NCBI GenBank assembly: GCA_027257055.1
Contig: JAPVLO010000570.1
Span: 1,750,001 to 1,814,000, forward strand
Length of the DNA stretch: 64,000 nucleotides
Direction: 5' to 3'
Source of the DNA: Cephalopachus bancanus
Lineage: Eukaryota > Chordata > Mammalia > Primates > Tarsiidae
The notes under the pieces are model-generated. The model saw only the letters and a list, made by a program, of their open reading frames with translations, was not told the origin of the DNA and did no database searches. Made by a program: the position numbers and the translations under genes. Positions 32,601-44,210 of the stretch are shown in pieces. How positions within the stretch are numbered: position 1 is the stretch's first letter; each line of letters opens with the position of its first letter.

Positions 32601-32825
32601 ATGCTTAAAAAGAGAATGATTAGACTGGCCTATTTGACTTAGTGTCATGTTTTCAAGGGTCACCCATGTTGTAGCATGGATTAGTACTTCATTACTGTTT
32701 TTTTTTAATAACTGAGTAATATTCCATTATATGGATATGCCATCTTTTCTTTATCCATTCCTCTGTCAATGAACATTTAGGTTGTTCTCACATCTCGAGA
32801 ATATTGCCACAATGAACATAAAGCT
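32601..32825 (-). repeat. Old L1M 3' fragment
   Basis: Antisense L1: GGTCACCCATGTTGTAGCAT, GGATTAGTACTTCATTACTG, TGAGTAATATTCCATTATATGG and TTTAGGTTGTTCTCACATCTC followed by CACAATGAACATAAA. Confidence 0.9.
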
Positions 32826-33064
32826 GGTCACAGAGAAACAATTATTGTATAGTTCCACCTATACAAGGTATCTAAAATGGGTAAAAACACAGAAACAAAG
32901 AGTGGAATTTTGGGTGCTATGGGTTTGTAGGAGAGGGAAATAGGAAGTTACTAATCAACAAGAATAAAATATCAATTATACAAGATAAATAATTTTTAGA
33001 GATCTGTTGTACAACATTGTACCTATAGTTAACAATACTGTGTTGTACACTTAAAAATATGTTA
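32826..33064 (+). repeat. Old L1M 3' UTR, opposite orientation
   Basis: AATTATTGTATAGTTCCACC, GAGATCTGTTGTACAACATTG and TACTGTGTTGTACACTTAAA are L1M 3' UTR motifs in sense. The switch of strand at about 32,826 indicates an inversion during or after insertion. It resumes after the Alu. Confidence 0.85.
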
Positions 33065-33340
33065 AGCCGGGTGCAGTGGCTCACACCTGTAATCCTAGTG
33101 CTTTGGGGGGCCAAGGTGGGAGGAATGCTTGAGGCCAGGAATTTGAGACCAACCTGGGAAACAGACTCTGTATCTACAAAAATAAAAAAATTAGCCAGGT
33201 ATGGTGGTGTAAGCCTAGCTTACTCGAGAGGCTGAGGAGGGAGGATCACTTGAGCCCAGGGGTTTGAGGTTGCAGTGAGCCATGATCATGCCACTGCACT
33301 CCAGGCTGGGTGACAAAGCAAAACTCTGTCTCTAAATAAA
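33065..33340 (+). mobile_element. Alu (old)
   Basis: GCCGGGTGCAGTGGCTCACA, GAGGCCAGGAATTTGAGACC, TTAGCCAGGTATGGTGGTGT and CCACTGCACTCCAGGCTGGG. Inserted in the L1M 3' UTR after AAAAATATGTTAA. Confidence 0.93.
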
Positions 33341-33415
33341 TTGTTAGGAGGGCAGATTTCATGTTAAGTGTTCTTACCATCATAAAACAAAATTTTTGTT
33401 TAAAAAAAAGAGTGG
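33341..33415 (+). repeat. Old L1M 3' UTR end
   Basis: GGCAGATTTCATGTTAAGTG and TTCTTACCATCATAAAACAAA follow the Alu and complete the L1M 3' UTR. Confidence 0.8.
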
Positions 33416-35479
33416 CTAAAGCCAGACTGTAGAATGAACCTGAACCTCTAAATAACAGGGAGTCCTGAAAGGATTTCAGCCAGAACAGCATAGTCAAATC
33501 AGTTTTTCAGAAACAAACAAAAAAACCTTCTTGTCGTAGCATAGAGGATAAACTTAGATAAAATTGGAGCTTTTTAAATTACAGAGTTTTTTAAAATCCT
33601 TATTTAAGAAAAGTTAACATACTTAAACTTTTTGGTTTTATTGCTAACTAGTAAAGTAAGTAAAATGACTGCTTGTTTTACTTAAATTAATATTTTTAAG
33701 CTCAAATTTAATGGCACTTAAACCCTTGCTTAATTTCAAAATAACCCTTCTTCTAACATGAAAAAAGTGAACTCCTGAATCATTACTCAAATTCATACAA
33801 TATTCTCGAAGGGCATTTATATGAAACATATATAGGCTTAAAATGAACTATGCATTACAAGTATAAATTATAAGTTTATACATTATAAGTATAAAAGCCA
33901 GGTATGAGTTAGAAACAAATAGCCTAGATCAGGGTCAAATCACACAGTGTTCTACTGGAAACGTTCTGTAAAATGGATGAGCACAAATATACAAGTAAAG
34001 TGTTTTCAACTCTAAAATGGGGTTAATAATAAATTTCAGATGGATGAAGGGAAAAATAAATACAAAATGACATTAAACACTACACACAGTGCTTTCTGGC
34101 ATGTCACTGACATCAATTAAATGTTGATTATCTTCCCTCCTCTTCCTACCCTTTCAATAACATTAGTGATTTGAATGAAAAAAAGGATGTCGCTTACTAT
34201 TTAAGTTATCTTCAAAGATCTGGCAACTTAAAATCATTTTTATAAAAGTTCAATAGCCTTTTCTTTATGTACATTATTGAAGTTCATCAAACCTTTACTA
34301 TCATTTTAACATTTCACATTAATTATAATTATTAAATTCATTAGCAAGGCAGCAATCAAAGAGGAAATATAATTCTGAAAACCAACAACTTTGGCAAGTC
34401 ATTTTTATGAAAAACAAGTAAATATTGGGTATTAAATTAGTATTTCATAACACTTGTAATGGAATGTTATATGATCATATATCAATACATATGGATCCAG
34501 CTTTCTGAAGTTTTTCTAAACCTGTCCCGATGAAATGGAGATATTTCATTATTAAATGAAGGAACTAGGTTAAAATCAGGACCAAAAAATGTATAAAGTT
34601 AATATTTTCAAGAATCGCACTAAAATATTTTATAGGAATGAAATCACTACTCATTTGTTTTTCAAAATCCCCCTTTAATCCAAATCCTCAACGCTGACAC
34701 TCATCACTTACAACTATAAAATTTAGGTTAGTTAGTTCTCCATGATACATTCTTAAAACTGTATTAGTATCTGGAATTGATTTTTCCTAACACTATATCT
34801 ACAGAAGATAAACATAAAATAAAGTACTTACACGACTCCCAGAATATCGAACAATAAATAATAGATTCCCCTGACAGGACTTTGATGACCTGGCAAAGCC
34901 CTAGTACTTTCAGCCCAAATCACATGAAACCATAAATCACTCCTTATTTTATAGAACATTTCAAAATGGATTCCTGCTTTCTACCTTGAAAGTCATTTCA
35001 TGTGTTATTTATAACCAGTGAAGACTAAAATGGAAAGAAAATCACATAGAACTAGAAAATTTACTGTGACAGCTTTTGTAAAGAACAACTTCTTTTCAGG
35101 AAAAAATAAAATTACTGGCAAGGAAAAACTTGTGAATACAATAAGCTTTTAGAGAGTCACATCCTTTATTTTACTACATAAGCAACCCTAGGTGGAGACT
35201 TGCATTATCATAAACAGAGCATAAACAGCATTAGGTACAGAACTGACTAGACTGAGCAATGCCAAGGTGAGACACATACTTAACTCGTTGCAGCCACTCA
35301 AAAAAAAAAATCACAAAATTAGGCAGAAACTGAATTTCAACCCAGGTTCAAGTAGTTTTGTTGATTCTTATCTTAAATTCTGTATCGAATATTTATATCT
35401 ATCTTATGTCTACATTTTAGCGCTATCAAGATGTACAGATAAAAATGCATTGCATCGAGAATTTCTTAAACATTATTTC
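33416..35479. other. Unassigned intron 1 sequence, 2 kb
   Basis: The longest stretch of intron 1 without a recognised repeat. AT-rich, with no open frame bounded by splice signals. It could be old unique intron. Confidence 0.6.
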
Positions 35480-35770
35480 AGCCGAGCTCGGTGGTTCAGC
35501 CTATAATCCCGCGCCTTTGGGAGGCTCAGGTGAGTGGATTGCCTGAGCCCGCGGGTTCAAGACCCGCCTGGGCAGGCGAGACCTCATCTCTACAGTAAAT
35601 CAAAAAATTAGCCGGGCGTCGTAGCACGTGCCTATAGTTCCAGCTACTTGGAAGGCTGAGGCGGAAGGATCGCGGAGCCCAGCAGGTCAAGGCTGCGGTG
35701 GCTGGGAGCGTCCACTGCACTCCAGTCTGGGCGACAGAGTGAGACTCCAACTCAAAAAAAACAAAAACAA
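35480..35770 (+). mobile_element. Young lineage-specific Alu
   Basis: AGCCGAGCTCGGTGGTTCAG, hairpin GCGGGTTCAAGACCCGC (35551-35567), CAGTAAATCAAAAAATTAGC and ACTCCAACTC. A 12-bp target duplication, AAACATTATTTC, is at 35468-35479 and 35771-35782. Confidence 0.97.
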
Positions 35771-35782
35771 AAACATTATTTC

Positions 35783-36383
35783 GAGAAGGATAAATCAAAA
35801 TTAACGCAAAAGGTTCATGAATCACTTTTCAGTGTTGACATTTTAAAATCTGAAATACTTAGCAAGCAGCATGACAGTTACTTTTCTTTTTCATATCGTC
35901 TCAAATTATAAATACGATGTACTGCTAAAGAAAATATTTAAAACACCCATAACCTGATCTCCAACAAAAAATGTTTTCATTTTTTCATTATGTTCCAGTC
36001 TTTGTCCATATGTATACATATGACAGGAGAGGATGTGGAAACTGAAACAAAAAGAGGTTAAGTAATTTGCCCAAAGGCACATATCCAGTAAATGGTAAAG
36101 TTAAGATTGGAACCTAAACGATTTAAATCTAATCTGTATTGTTAAATACTATACTGCTTCAGGATATCTCTCTGTCCATTCCCACCAAGTAACCTTGCAA
36201 TTAATTATGTTTCCAAAATGACCTGATTCTAGAAAGTGAGTCCTCTAACTGGTGGACATCAATAATGCTACAATGGTCTCCTTTATAAATTAAAAAACAC
36301 ATTCCGTAGTAGCTAATAAACACAGAAGAAATCAAAGAACTAGAAAAACATTTTTTTTTTTGCAAGTCCTAATAAAAACACTT
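35783..36383. repeat. Unassigned sequence with one MIR (minus)
   Basis: At 36,025-36,135 a minus-strand MIR shows GGAAACTGAAACAAAAAGAG, GTTAAGTAATTTGCCCAAAG and GGCACATATCCAGTAAATGG. The rest is AT-rich and unassigned. Confidence 0.7.
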
Positions 36384-36693
36384 TTTTTTTAGTTGCAGTC
36401 TCACTCTGTCACTCAGGCTGGAGTGCAGTGCCATGCTCACAGCCACTGCAACCTTGACCTGCTAGGTTCAGGTGATACTTTCGCCTCAGTCTTCCAAGTA
36501 TTTGGAACCACAGGCGTGTACTACCACACCCAGCTAATTTTTTTTATTTATTGTAGAGTCAAGGTCTCACCATGTTGCTCAGGTTGGTCTTGAGCTCCTG
36601 AGCTTAAGCAATCTTCTTGCCTCCAACTCCCCAAGTGCTGGGATTACAGGTGTGAGCCACCGGATTACAGGTGTGAGTCACTGTGCCTGGCTG
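36384..36693 (-). mobile_element. Alu with internal 21-bp duplication
   Basis: TTTAGTTGCAGTCTCACTCT, GACCTGCTAGGTTCAGGTGA and GTGCTGGGATTACAGGTGTG. The block GGATTACAGGTGTGAGCCAC occurs twice head to tail (36641-36661 and 36662-36681). Target duplication AAAACACTT at 36375-36383 and 36694-36702. Confidence 0.95.
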
Positions 36694-36702
36694 AAAACAC
36701 TT

Positions 36703-37484
36703 ATTTATACAATAATTACCAACTGATGCTAAAAAAATTATGTGATTGAAATCAAACTGAATATCTGTAGAGTGCTAAATTAACAATACACAGCTTATTT
36801 TCTATACACAAGGAAAAACATTCATATAATCAGGACATCAGATTGCTATCACCCTAATACAGGGTCAATTTAGCAATGTTCGTGGTAGGTCAACCAGATT
36901 ATTATGTGTCTTCTGGTACTCTCCAATATAACATTCACATTTCCTAAAATGTATTCTAGCCAAAAATGTTAACATTGAATTCATCAAGCTGATACAACTG
37001 TCAATTTATAGGAAAAACACAGAATAGAGAAATAAGGTAAATAATTATATTACAAGGAAGAAAGCATCCAAAATCTAAAGGCAGAACACTCTGTAGGGTC
37101 ACTAACCCAGTCTCTTCAACATGCTTCATTAAAAAAAAAAAAAAGACAGGTCAGATGCAATGCATGATACTGAATTGGGCACAAATTTGTACATATCACC
37201 TGTTACGGTTACAAGAGCAGGGAGTTGGGCAAAAGTAAATATGGGCTGCGTACTAGATGAGGAAAAAAGGCACTATAATGGATGGAAAGTGAATTGTTAA
37301 CTGAAAAAATTTGCACAACAGTATGTAAAGCATAATCTTTTGGCATGAACGTGTGTATTTATGATATTATGTATTCCCTGTGGGTACCAAATACCAAAAG
37401 GCAAGTTAATAGATTTATTTTGATAAAATGACATAACCCAGTGAAGATTTGCAAACCTAGAATATTATATAATAGTGAGAGAGA
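36703..37484. other. Unassigned, possible L1M 3' end
   Basis: AT-rich. From about 37,180 the sequence (AAAAGTAAATATGGGCTGCG, AACAGTATGTAAAGCATAATC, ATGAACGTGTGTATTTATGA) resembles an L1M 3' UTR in sense. The rest was not recognised. Confidence 0.4.
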
Positions 37485-37790
37485 GGCCAGGCCAGGTGGC
37501 TTACCCTGTAATCCCAGCACTTAGGGAGGCTGAGGCGAGTGGATTGCCTGAGTCCCTGGGTTCGAGACCAGTCCAGGCAACCTGGCGAGACCTCGTCTCT
37601 ACAATAAATCAAAAAAAATTAGCCAGGCATGGTAGCGCACGCCTGTAGTTCCGGCTACTTGGAAGGCTGAGGTGGAAGTATCGCCAGAGCTCAGTAGGTC
37701 GACACTGTGGTGACCGTGAACATGCCACTGCACTCCAGCCTGGGCGACAGGGTGAGACTCCAACTAAAAAAAAAAAAAAAAAAAAACCAG
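37485..37790 (+). mobile_element. Lineage-specific Alu, intermediate type
   Basis: GAGGCCAGGCCAGGTGGCTT, CTGGGTTCGAGACCAGTCCA, CAATAAATCAAAAAAAATTA, GGTGACCGTGAACATGCCAC and ACTCCAACT. It keeps GAGACCAG and ATGCCACTGCACTCC, the state before the derived GAGACCCGCC and GCGGCCACTGC changes. Confidence 0.94.
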
Positions 37791-37800
37791 TAAGAGAGAC

Positions 37801-37805
37801 AGAGT

Positions 37806-37848
<43 letters not shown>

Positions 37849-37856
37849 TGTGTGCT
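37801..37856. repeat. GT microsatellite
   Basis: About twenty-two GT units with two interruptions. Confidence 0.97.
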
Positions 37857-38250
37857 GGGGACGGGGGGTAATCAGCTATAAGCATCTATATGGATGAATC
37901 TAACAAGCCTGATACTGATTAACAAAACCAGGTCACACAAAAAATACATACTATGGAATTCTGAAAGTTAAACAAGGGTCAAAAAGAATATATTGTTTAG
38001 AAAGACACATGATAAAACCACTTTACAAAACACATGAGAACAGCTAATACAATTCAGCATAATGGTTACACCTTCAGGAAAAGAATGATGGTGGGCACAC
38101 AAGGGAGCTCTTTAGGTACTGATAATGTTTTGGCAATACTTTTTTCTTAAGCTGTGTCATACATATATGGGCATATATTTTATTATTGTTCATTGAAATA
38201 TATATATTTCATTTATAGGTATGATATTTTATAATAAAAAAAAAAATCTG
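37857..38250 (+). repeat. Probable L1M 3' UTR
   Basis: GGATGAATCTAACAAGCCTG, AAGACACATGATAAAACCAC, GGTTACACCTTCAGGAAAAG and TTATAATAAAAAAAAAAAT look like the end of an old L1M read in sense. It may join 37,180-37,484 across the Alu. Confidence 0.55.
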
Positions 38251-39050
38251 TGGACCAGATCCTGGGCCACATTTTAAGACCGTATACATCACCAGCCAGC
38301 CAATCAGCCAGACTCCTTTGATATATGTGGGATCTTTAAATGAATGTTGTCATTCTTGTAGCTTTTCACTTCTACTGAATGATTTCTTTAGAATTCTCAG
38401 ACCTGAAGTTACTGAGTCTCAGGAAGTGAATATATTTACAACTCAGTACAGTCATATTACTTAGTCAAAGTGTCCCAATATATAACATCATCAGCATACC
38501 AACTGAAAATAAATTTATCAGCAATTAGTTATGAATCTTTCATTTGACTATTTAAGGAAAAAATGTTTTCCAGCAACTTATTGACTAATTGTATGTTCTC
38601 CTGTTTCTTGTCTATTTACATTCTCTGCTTATCTATCTATAGAGATCATGATGTTTTTCACAGAAATTTGAAGAAACTTTTTATATGTAATTAGTCCTTT
38701 GTTATGAGTTGCAAATACTTCTACTGTTTTCCTTTTCTTCTAGTTTGCTATTTTTTAAGAGTATATGCTATAATATATAATATTCAAAAGTTATATTATT
38801 TTTATGATTTTTAAAGTTTCAAAGAGGGAAAGTGACCATTTATTTCCCTATGGATCAGATGACCCACTCTATTCCCATTTCATACTTCCCACTTTAAAAC
38901 AGACTACACTGAAAGAGGCTCTCAGATTACTGGCAGAAGAAAAAGTCCAACAATGAATCATTTTTTAAAAACAAAGGAAGCAGTTCAATTTGGTGGCATA
39001 AGAATAGATTACTAGCTTAATTGTACTGGAATAACTAGCTAACAATTTAG
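38251..39050. other. Unassigned, possible old LINE
   Basis: AT-rich. The stretch 38,560-38,770 (TTAGTCCTTTGTTATGAGTT and GCAAATACTTCTACTG) recalls an antisense L1M. The remainder was not recognised. Confidence 0.4.
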
Positions 39051-39972
39051 GAGAAGGAAATCTCATACTCTACAACATCATAAATTTCAAGTGAATTAAA
39101 ATTTAAATGTTAAAAAATGGAATATTGAAATAAAAGTTTAATATGTATTTAATCTTTGTGGAAGAAGGGCTTTCTATGCATATCTCCAAAGTCAGAAATC
39201 ATAATGGTTGATAGATTTAACAACATAAAAATTATAAATTTTCACACCATAAAAATAGAAGGCAAACTTAGAAAGTATATGTGACAAAGAATTAAGGTCT
39301 CTAGTGTGTAAAGAATCATCACATATTGATTTAAAAAATGAAAGACTCAATGGAAAAATGGGTTAAAGCAATTTACCAAGGAAAGATAAATGACCAAAAT
39401 ACATATTAGTTCAATATTCAATCTAACTTATAATCTTAAAAATGTGAATTCAAACAAAAAATAATATTATTTGTCTATCAAGTTGACAGTAATTAAAAAT
39501 AAGATATTCGTAGTCAATGTTGAAAGAATATAGGAAAATAAGCAATCTCATACTTAGCTGGTAAGATTATAGATTAGGAAGCTTACTTAAAGCAACTCAT
39601 CAATACAAATTAGAAACATTACCAGACCACCCTCTAAAAACTCAATCCAAAAATTATAGGCATAGGTATCTAATCCCAAGGAAATAATTATATATGTACA
39701 AAAGATTTGAACACAATGTGTATATCACATTATTCTTTTATAAAAGTGAAAAGTCTAAATGTCCAACAAAAGTCAATTGTTTAAATAAATGACAGAACAT
39801 CTATATAAATATTTGCCACAGATTTTTAAATGACATCTAATAAAATTTTTGAAATGACAATTAATAAAATTTTTGAAATGACAAATTTTATAGAGATGAA
39901 GAACAGATTAGGGGTTGCCCAGGCTTAGCAATGGGGAAAGGAAGGAGGAGCCTGTAGCTATAAAAAGGTACC
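39051..39972 (+). repeat. Old L1M, ORF2 end and 3' UTR
   Basis: GGAGAAGGAAATCTCATAC, ATGGGTTAAAGCAATTTACC followed by AAGGAAAGATAAATGACC, CAATCTCATACTTAGCTGGT and AGTCTAAATGTCCAACAAAAG are L1M landmarks. A 29-bp direct duplication (AATAAAATTTTTGAAATGAC) is at 39,838-39,895. Confidence 0.75.
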
Positions 39973-40199
39973 TCTAGCCTGGGCCACATAGCAAAACCTC
40001 ATCTCTACAGAAATATCAAAGAATTAGTCAGGTGCGGTGGCACTAATTTGTAGTCCTAGCTAGTCAGGAGGCTGAGACAGGAGAATCACCTGAGCCCAGA
40101 AGGTCAAGACTAGAGTAAGACATTATCATGCCACTGCACTCCATCCTGGGTGACAGAGTGAGACTCTGATTCAACCAACTCAAAAAAAAAAAAAAGAAA
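39973..40199 (+). mobile_element. Alu, 5'-truncated and old
   Basis: Starts inside the left monomer (CTAGCCTGGGCCACATAGCA) and continues AATTAGTCAGGTGCGGTGGC and CCACTGCACTCCATCCTGGG to a poly(A). L1M sequence continues on the other side. Confidence 0.9.
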
Positions 40200-40522
40200 A
40201 AAGTACCATTAGAGACCCTTATAATGAAATAGTTCTGCATTCTCTATCTTGACTGTGGTGGTATTCACACAAGTCTACATATGTGATAAAAATACAGAGA
40301 ACTAAATGCAAACCAATACACACAAGTACATGTAAAACTGATGAAATCTGAGTAATATCAGCAGATACGGTCTATTTTCTGCTAGTGTCATAGTTATGCA
40401 AGATGTCGCTTACCATTGGGGAAAACCAAGGTGAATGATATAGGATCTTCCTATATTATTTCTTATACTACAAGTGAGTCTACAAATATCTTCAAATAAA
40501 AAGGTTTTTAAAAGGACAGAAA
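40200..40522 (+). repeat. Old L1M 3' UTR, continued
   Basis: TCTATCTTGACTGTGGTGGT followed by ATTCACACAAGTCTACATATG, CATAGTTATGCAAGATGTCG, CTTACCATTGGGGAAAACC and ATCTTCAAATAAAAAGGTTT: the L1M 3' terminus. Confidence 0.88.
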
Positions 40523-40822
40523 GGCCAAGCATGATAGCTCACGCCTATAATTCCAGCACTCTGGGATGCCAAAGTGGGAGGATTGCTTGAACCCAGGAGT
40601 TAGAGACCAGCCTAGGCAACATAGCAAGACCTCATCTCTATAAAATAAAACAAAACAAAAATAACTAGCTAGACTAGCTATTCAAGATGCTGAGACAGAA
40701 GGATCACCTGAGCCCAGGAAGTCCAGGCTGAAGTGAGCCATGATGGTGCCACTGCACTCCAGCTTGGGTAGCAGAGTGAGATCCTGTCTTTAAAAAAAAC
40801 AAAACAAAAAAAAAAACCCAGC
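40523..40822 (+). mobile_element. Alu (old)
   Basis: GGCCAAGCATGATAGCTCAC, GAACCCAGGAGTTAGAGACC and CACTGCACTCCAGCTTGGGT. The start of the right monomer is partly deleted (AACTAGCTAGACTAGCTATTC). Confidence 0.92.
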
Positions 40823-41685
40823 AACAGCAACAAAAAAAGGATGCTGAGGAAGAACACTTGGTTGACATGGAAGGATGTTACTGTGAAGTGAAAAACATCA
40901 GGTTTCAAAATAACATTTTTGAAACATTTTTATAAATAAAAGCACACACACATCTATACACACAAAGAGAGAAAAGGTCTGGAAATAGATGTATAGAAGT
41001 GTTAATTATTACTTTTTTTAATGAGCAGGACCATGGAGAAAAAAGATATTACTATATCCATTCTGTCAATTAAGATGTATGATGTATCCATTATTAAGTC
41101 CTGACAACTGTTAAAGACTGTAGGAATCAAAAGAATAGTGAACCAAAAGAGAAAAGCTTCATAAACTTTTACTCAAGTATGAACCATGAGTCCCACACTT
41201 GATCTTGAAAATTTAATTTGCAAGGGAAGAACACTAAAAAGAGCACAACATGGCAAACTCCAAAACATGTACAAATATTTCAGAGGGAAATTATATATAT
41301 TCTTGGAATCAATAAAGAATTCCTACTGAAACAAATTATATCTTAAAATGTGAATGTAGTCTCTGATCCCATTTCTTGCCAATGCTTTAGTTGTTTAATT
41401 CTTTCTTCAGTTTTAAAAGGTAAACACAACCAGGTCATTCTGTTCACCTTCATCAAAAAAAAAAGGTTTGCAAGCTAACACGGATGTCATGATGCTGCCA
41501 GGAATAAGAAGCTGACATCATGAGGTTATTGTTGGTATCAGGATTTTAATGTCAACAACAGTAACTCTCCGAAATCAAACAACTGCCAACCACCAACCTA
41601 AGGCAAACTAATCTAATATTGACAGTTTATTTTTTTCACTTGGAAGAATCCAACAACCTCAATCTAATACCTCAGCTTTAGCCAG
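40823..41685. other. Unassigned intron 1 sequence
   Basis: AT-rich, no repeat or exon signal recognised. The first part (to about 41,100) may be an old LINE tail (GAAGTGAAAAACATCAGGTT). Confidence 0.5.
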
Positions 41686-41890
41686 AGCAACCTCAGTCTT
41701 AACTGTTTGACCTACGTCAAACTTAGCTAAGCCTCAGTCTTCACATCTGTAAAATGGATATGATATAGTATCTACCACAGACAGTTTTATTGTGAGAATC
41801 AAGTAAGATAATGCATTTTAAGGGCTTGGCACAGTGCTTCATGTATAACAAATGCTAGAAAATATTATTCATGTATTTGTTTGACAGTGT
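41686..41890 (+). repeat. MIR
   Basis: AAGCCTCAGTCTTCACATCTG, TAAAATGGATATGATATAGT, GTATCTACCACAGACAG and CTTGGCACAGTGCTTCATG in the MIR order. Confidence 0.88.
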
Positions 41891-42370
41891 GTTGTGGGTA
41901 TGAAAATTAACTCCCTAATTGTCATCTATTTTGTTTACAATAGCTCGTGCCAAAGTTAACAGTTTATAGAAGATAAGGATTAAAACTCACAGCTCAGCAT
42001 CTTTCTAATATGCCTGATACCTGTGTATAAAATCTTGTTTCCCTATACTTTAGCTTGTGTAAACTTTTCCAGGACAATGATTTCAAATCCATATATTAAA
42101 AAAGGAGTTTAACAAACGTGCAAATTTGGATCACAGAAATATGATGCAAAATATTTCAAATCAATATAAAATGATTAAAACCACTATTAAACTAAGAACC
42201 ATTATAACAAAATGAAAACACAGGCCTGAACAAAAAAGACATGTGAGAATACTACTCCAAGAAAACATAGATGTGAGTACTTTTAAAAATGTGCTAAAAA
42301 CAAAATCAGACAAGTAATATAACATTAGCAACTTCAGCTTTTAGTAAAATCTAACATGAGATAAAATACA
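41891..42370. other. Unassigned intron 1 sequence
   Basis: AT-rich. A MIR-like piece (AAGGATTAAAACTCACAGC) may be near 41,960; otherwise nothing recognised. Confidence 0.5.
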
Positions 42371-42645
42371 TTGGCTGGGCTCAGTGGCTCAACTTGTAAT
42401 CCCAGTACTTTGGGAGGCCGAGACGAGTGGATTTACCTGAGCCTGTGGGTTCAAGACCAGCCCGGGCAACGTGGTGAGACCCTGTCTTTACAATAAATCA
42501 AAAAATTAGTCCGGCTACTTGGAAGGCTGAGGTGGAAGGATCGCTGGAGCCCAGCAGGTCGTCGCTAGGGTGGCCATGAGTATGCCACTACACTCCAGCC
42601 CGGGTGACAGAGTGAGACTCCAACTCAAAAAAAAAAAAAAATTAA
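42371..42645 (+). mobile_element. Lineage-specific Alu with right-monomer deletion
   Basis: TTGGCTGGGCTCAGTGGCTC, GTGGGTTCAAGACCAGCCCG, CAATAAATCAAAAAATTAGT, then a jump to CCGGCTACTTGGAAGGCTGA, so about 25 bp of the right monomer start are missing. ATGCCACTACACTCC marks the intermediate subfamily. Confidence 0.94.
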
Positions 42646-43425
42646 TTAAGCACCACACTGGCTAAGCTGCCCCTGGTATCTTCTCCTATTTGCAATCTGT
42701 TAAAAAAAAAATTAAAAAATTAGAAACCAGCCTCAATGTAATAACATGCTAGCTCTCATAATCATGCTCTGATAAAACAATACCTATGATAAATTATCAT
42801 TTCTGTTTACACTGCCCTATAATGAAATTATTAAAAAAGCAAAAAGATAATAAATCAACCTTTCAAAGTATCCCTAGTTTGTTGGCCACAATTAAATGTT
42901 CCTAATCTGTCTATACTATACATTACAAAATAGGCACTGACAGTGATTTTTAGTATATTTTACTTTTAAACATATTACAAAAAGCAGGCACGGTCTAACT
43001 TTTCAGTTAAATAACTTTGCACTGAAACCGAATAGCAGATGATTTAGCAGAAGTTAACAGGTCAATTATATGGAGTTATAATTGTTTCTGTGCATTGGGA
43101 TTTTATGTTAAACATGAGAATGTGATGGTGAGCAGCCGTCTTTGATTTTAATTGCTGTAGCTTGAGCTATCAAAAACGCCATGAGAACACTGGAGAAAAT
43201 AAGAAAATGACATGAAGCATGGGAGATGAAAATGATGCTGCAAAGGGAACTGTGGTAACAGATGCGGCTCTCTCTGAGGGACTGGCTCAAACATATGATT
43301 TACAGAGAAGAGCAAGCATCTCCCAGAGAATCTTCTCCAGAGTTAGATAACTCTCCTTACTTTTCTGGGCATTGGGAGCAGAAAAGACATACTTTTCCAT
43401 CAATACATGCCTGAAGAAGTACAAA
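42646..43425. other. Unassigned intron 1 sequence
   Basis: AT-rich. Apparent unique DNA; nothing coding recognised. Confidence 0.5.
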
Positions 43426-43502
43426 GCAGGTCGAGGCTGCGGTGGCCGGGAGGGCCACTGCACTCCAGTCTGGGAGACAGAGTGAGACTCTAACTCAAAA
43501 AA
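43426..43502 (+). mobile_element. Alu 3' fragment (77 bp)
   Basis: Only the end of a young-type Alu: GCAGGTCGAGGCTGCGGTGG, GGCCACTGCACTCCAGTCTG and CTAACTC plus A. A second truncated Alu follows 28 bp later. Confidence 0.9.
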
Positions 43503-43530
43503 CACCTGTAAACTATCAGATAGAAATAGT

Positions 43531-43806
43531 GCCACGCCTTTGGGAGGCTGAGATGAGTGAATTGCCTGAGCCCGCGGGTTCGAGGCCCGCTTGTGTAACT
43601 TGGCAAGACCACATCTCTACAATAAATCAAAAAATTAGCCAGGCGTGGTAGCGTGCACCTGCAGTTCCAGCTACTTGGAAGGCTGAGGCGGAAGGATCGC
43701 CAGAGCCTAGCAGGTCGAGGCTGAGGGGGCCGGGAGCAGCCACTGCCCCCCAGCCTGGGTGACAGAGTGAGACTCCAACTCAAAAAAAAAAAAAGAAAGA
43801 AAGAAA
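43531..43806 (+). mobile_element. Lineage-specific Alu, 5'-truncated
   Basis: Starts GCCACGCCTTTGGGAGGCTG, so about 25-30 bp of the left monomer are missing, and has hairpin GCGGGTTCGAGGCCCGC (43574-43590). Direct repeat AGAAATAGT at 43522-43530 and 43807-43815 shows it is an independent truncated insertion. Confidence 0.95.
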
Positions 43807-43815
43807 AGAAATAGT

Positions 43816-43990
43816 GGTAATAGTCACATAAAGGTCTTTCCCATTAAGCAGCCAATAAGAGGAAGAGGATGGATCAGACACCAGAACTGTTCCACCACTC
43901 TCCATAGAAATCATGAGCCCTTCATGAAAAGCATTCAAGAAATAATAGTGGAAATAAAAAGCCCCTCAGTATGGTCTTATGGACCATAAA
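43816..43990. other. Unassigned
   Basis: Short linker, nothing recognised. Confidence 0.5.
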
Positions 43991-44210
43991 AATCAACTGT
44001 CTTTTCTGAGCACCTACTAAGCATTTTATAGGAATTATTTCATTGAATCCTCAGCATAACTTTGTGAAGTTTATCCTACTTAGAAACAAGAAAATTGATG
44101 CTTAAGGTGATTAAGGAACATGTCTAAGATGGTATGAGAGGCAAAGCTATGATTTCAGCCCAGGGTGCCTGATTCCAGAGCCATGCTGTCAATCATTACA
44201 CAGTTCTGCT
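43991..44210 (-). repeat. MIR
   Basis: TTCTGAGCACCTACTAAGCA, TTTCATTGAATCCTCAGCAT, ACAAGAAAATTGATGCTTAA and CCTGATTCCAGAGCCATGCT: a nearly complete minus-strand MIR. Confidence 0.9.
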
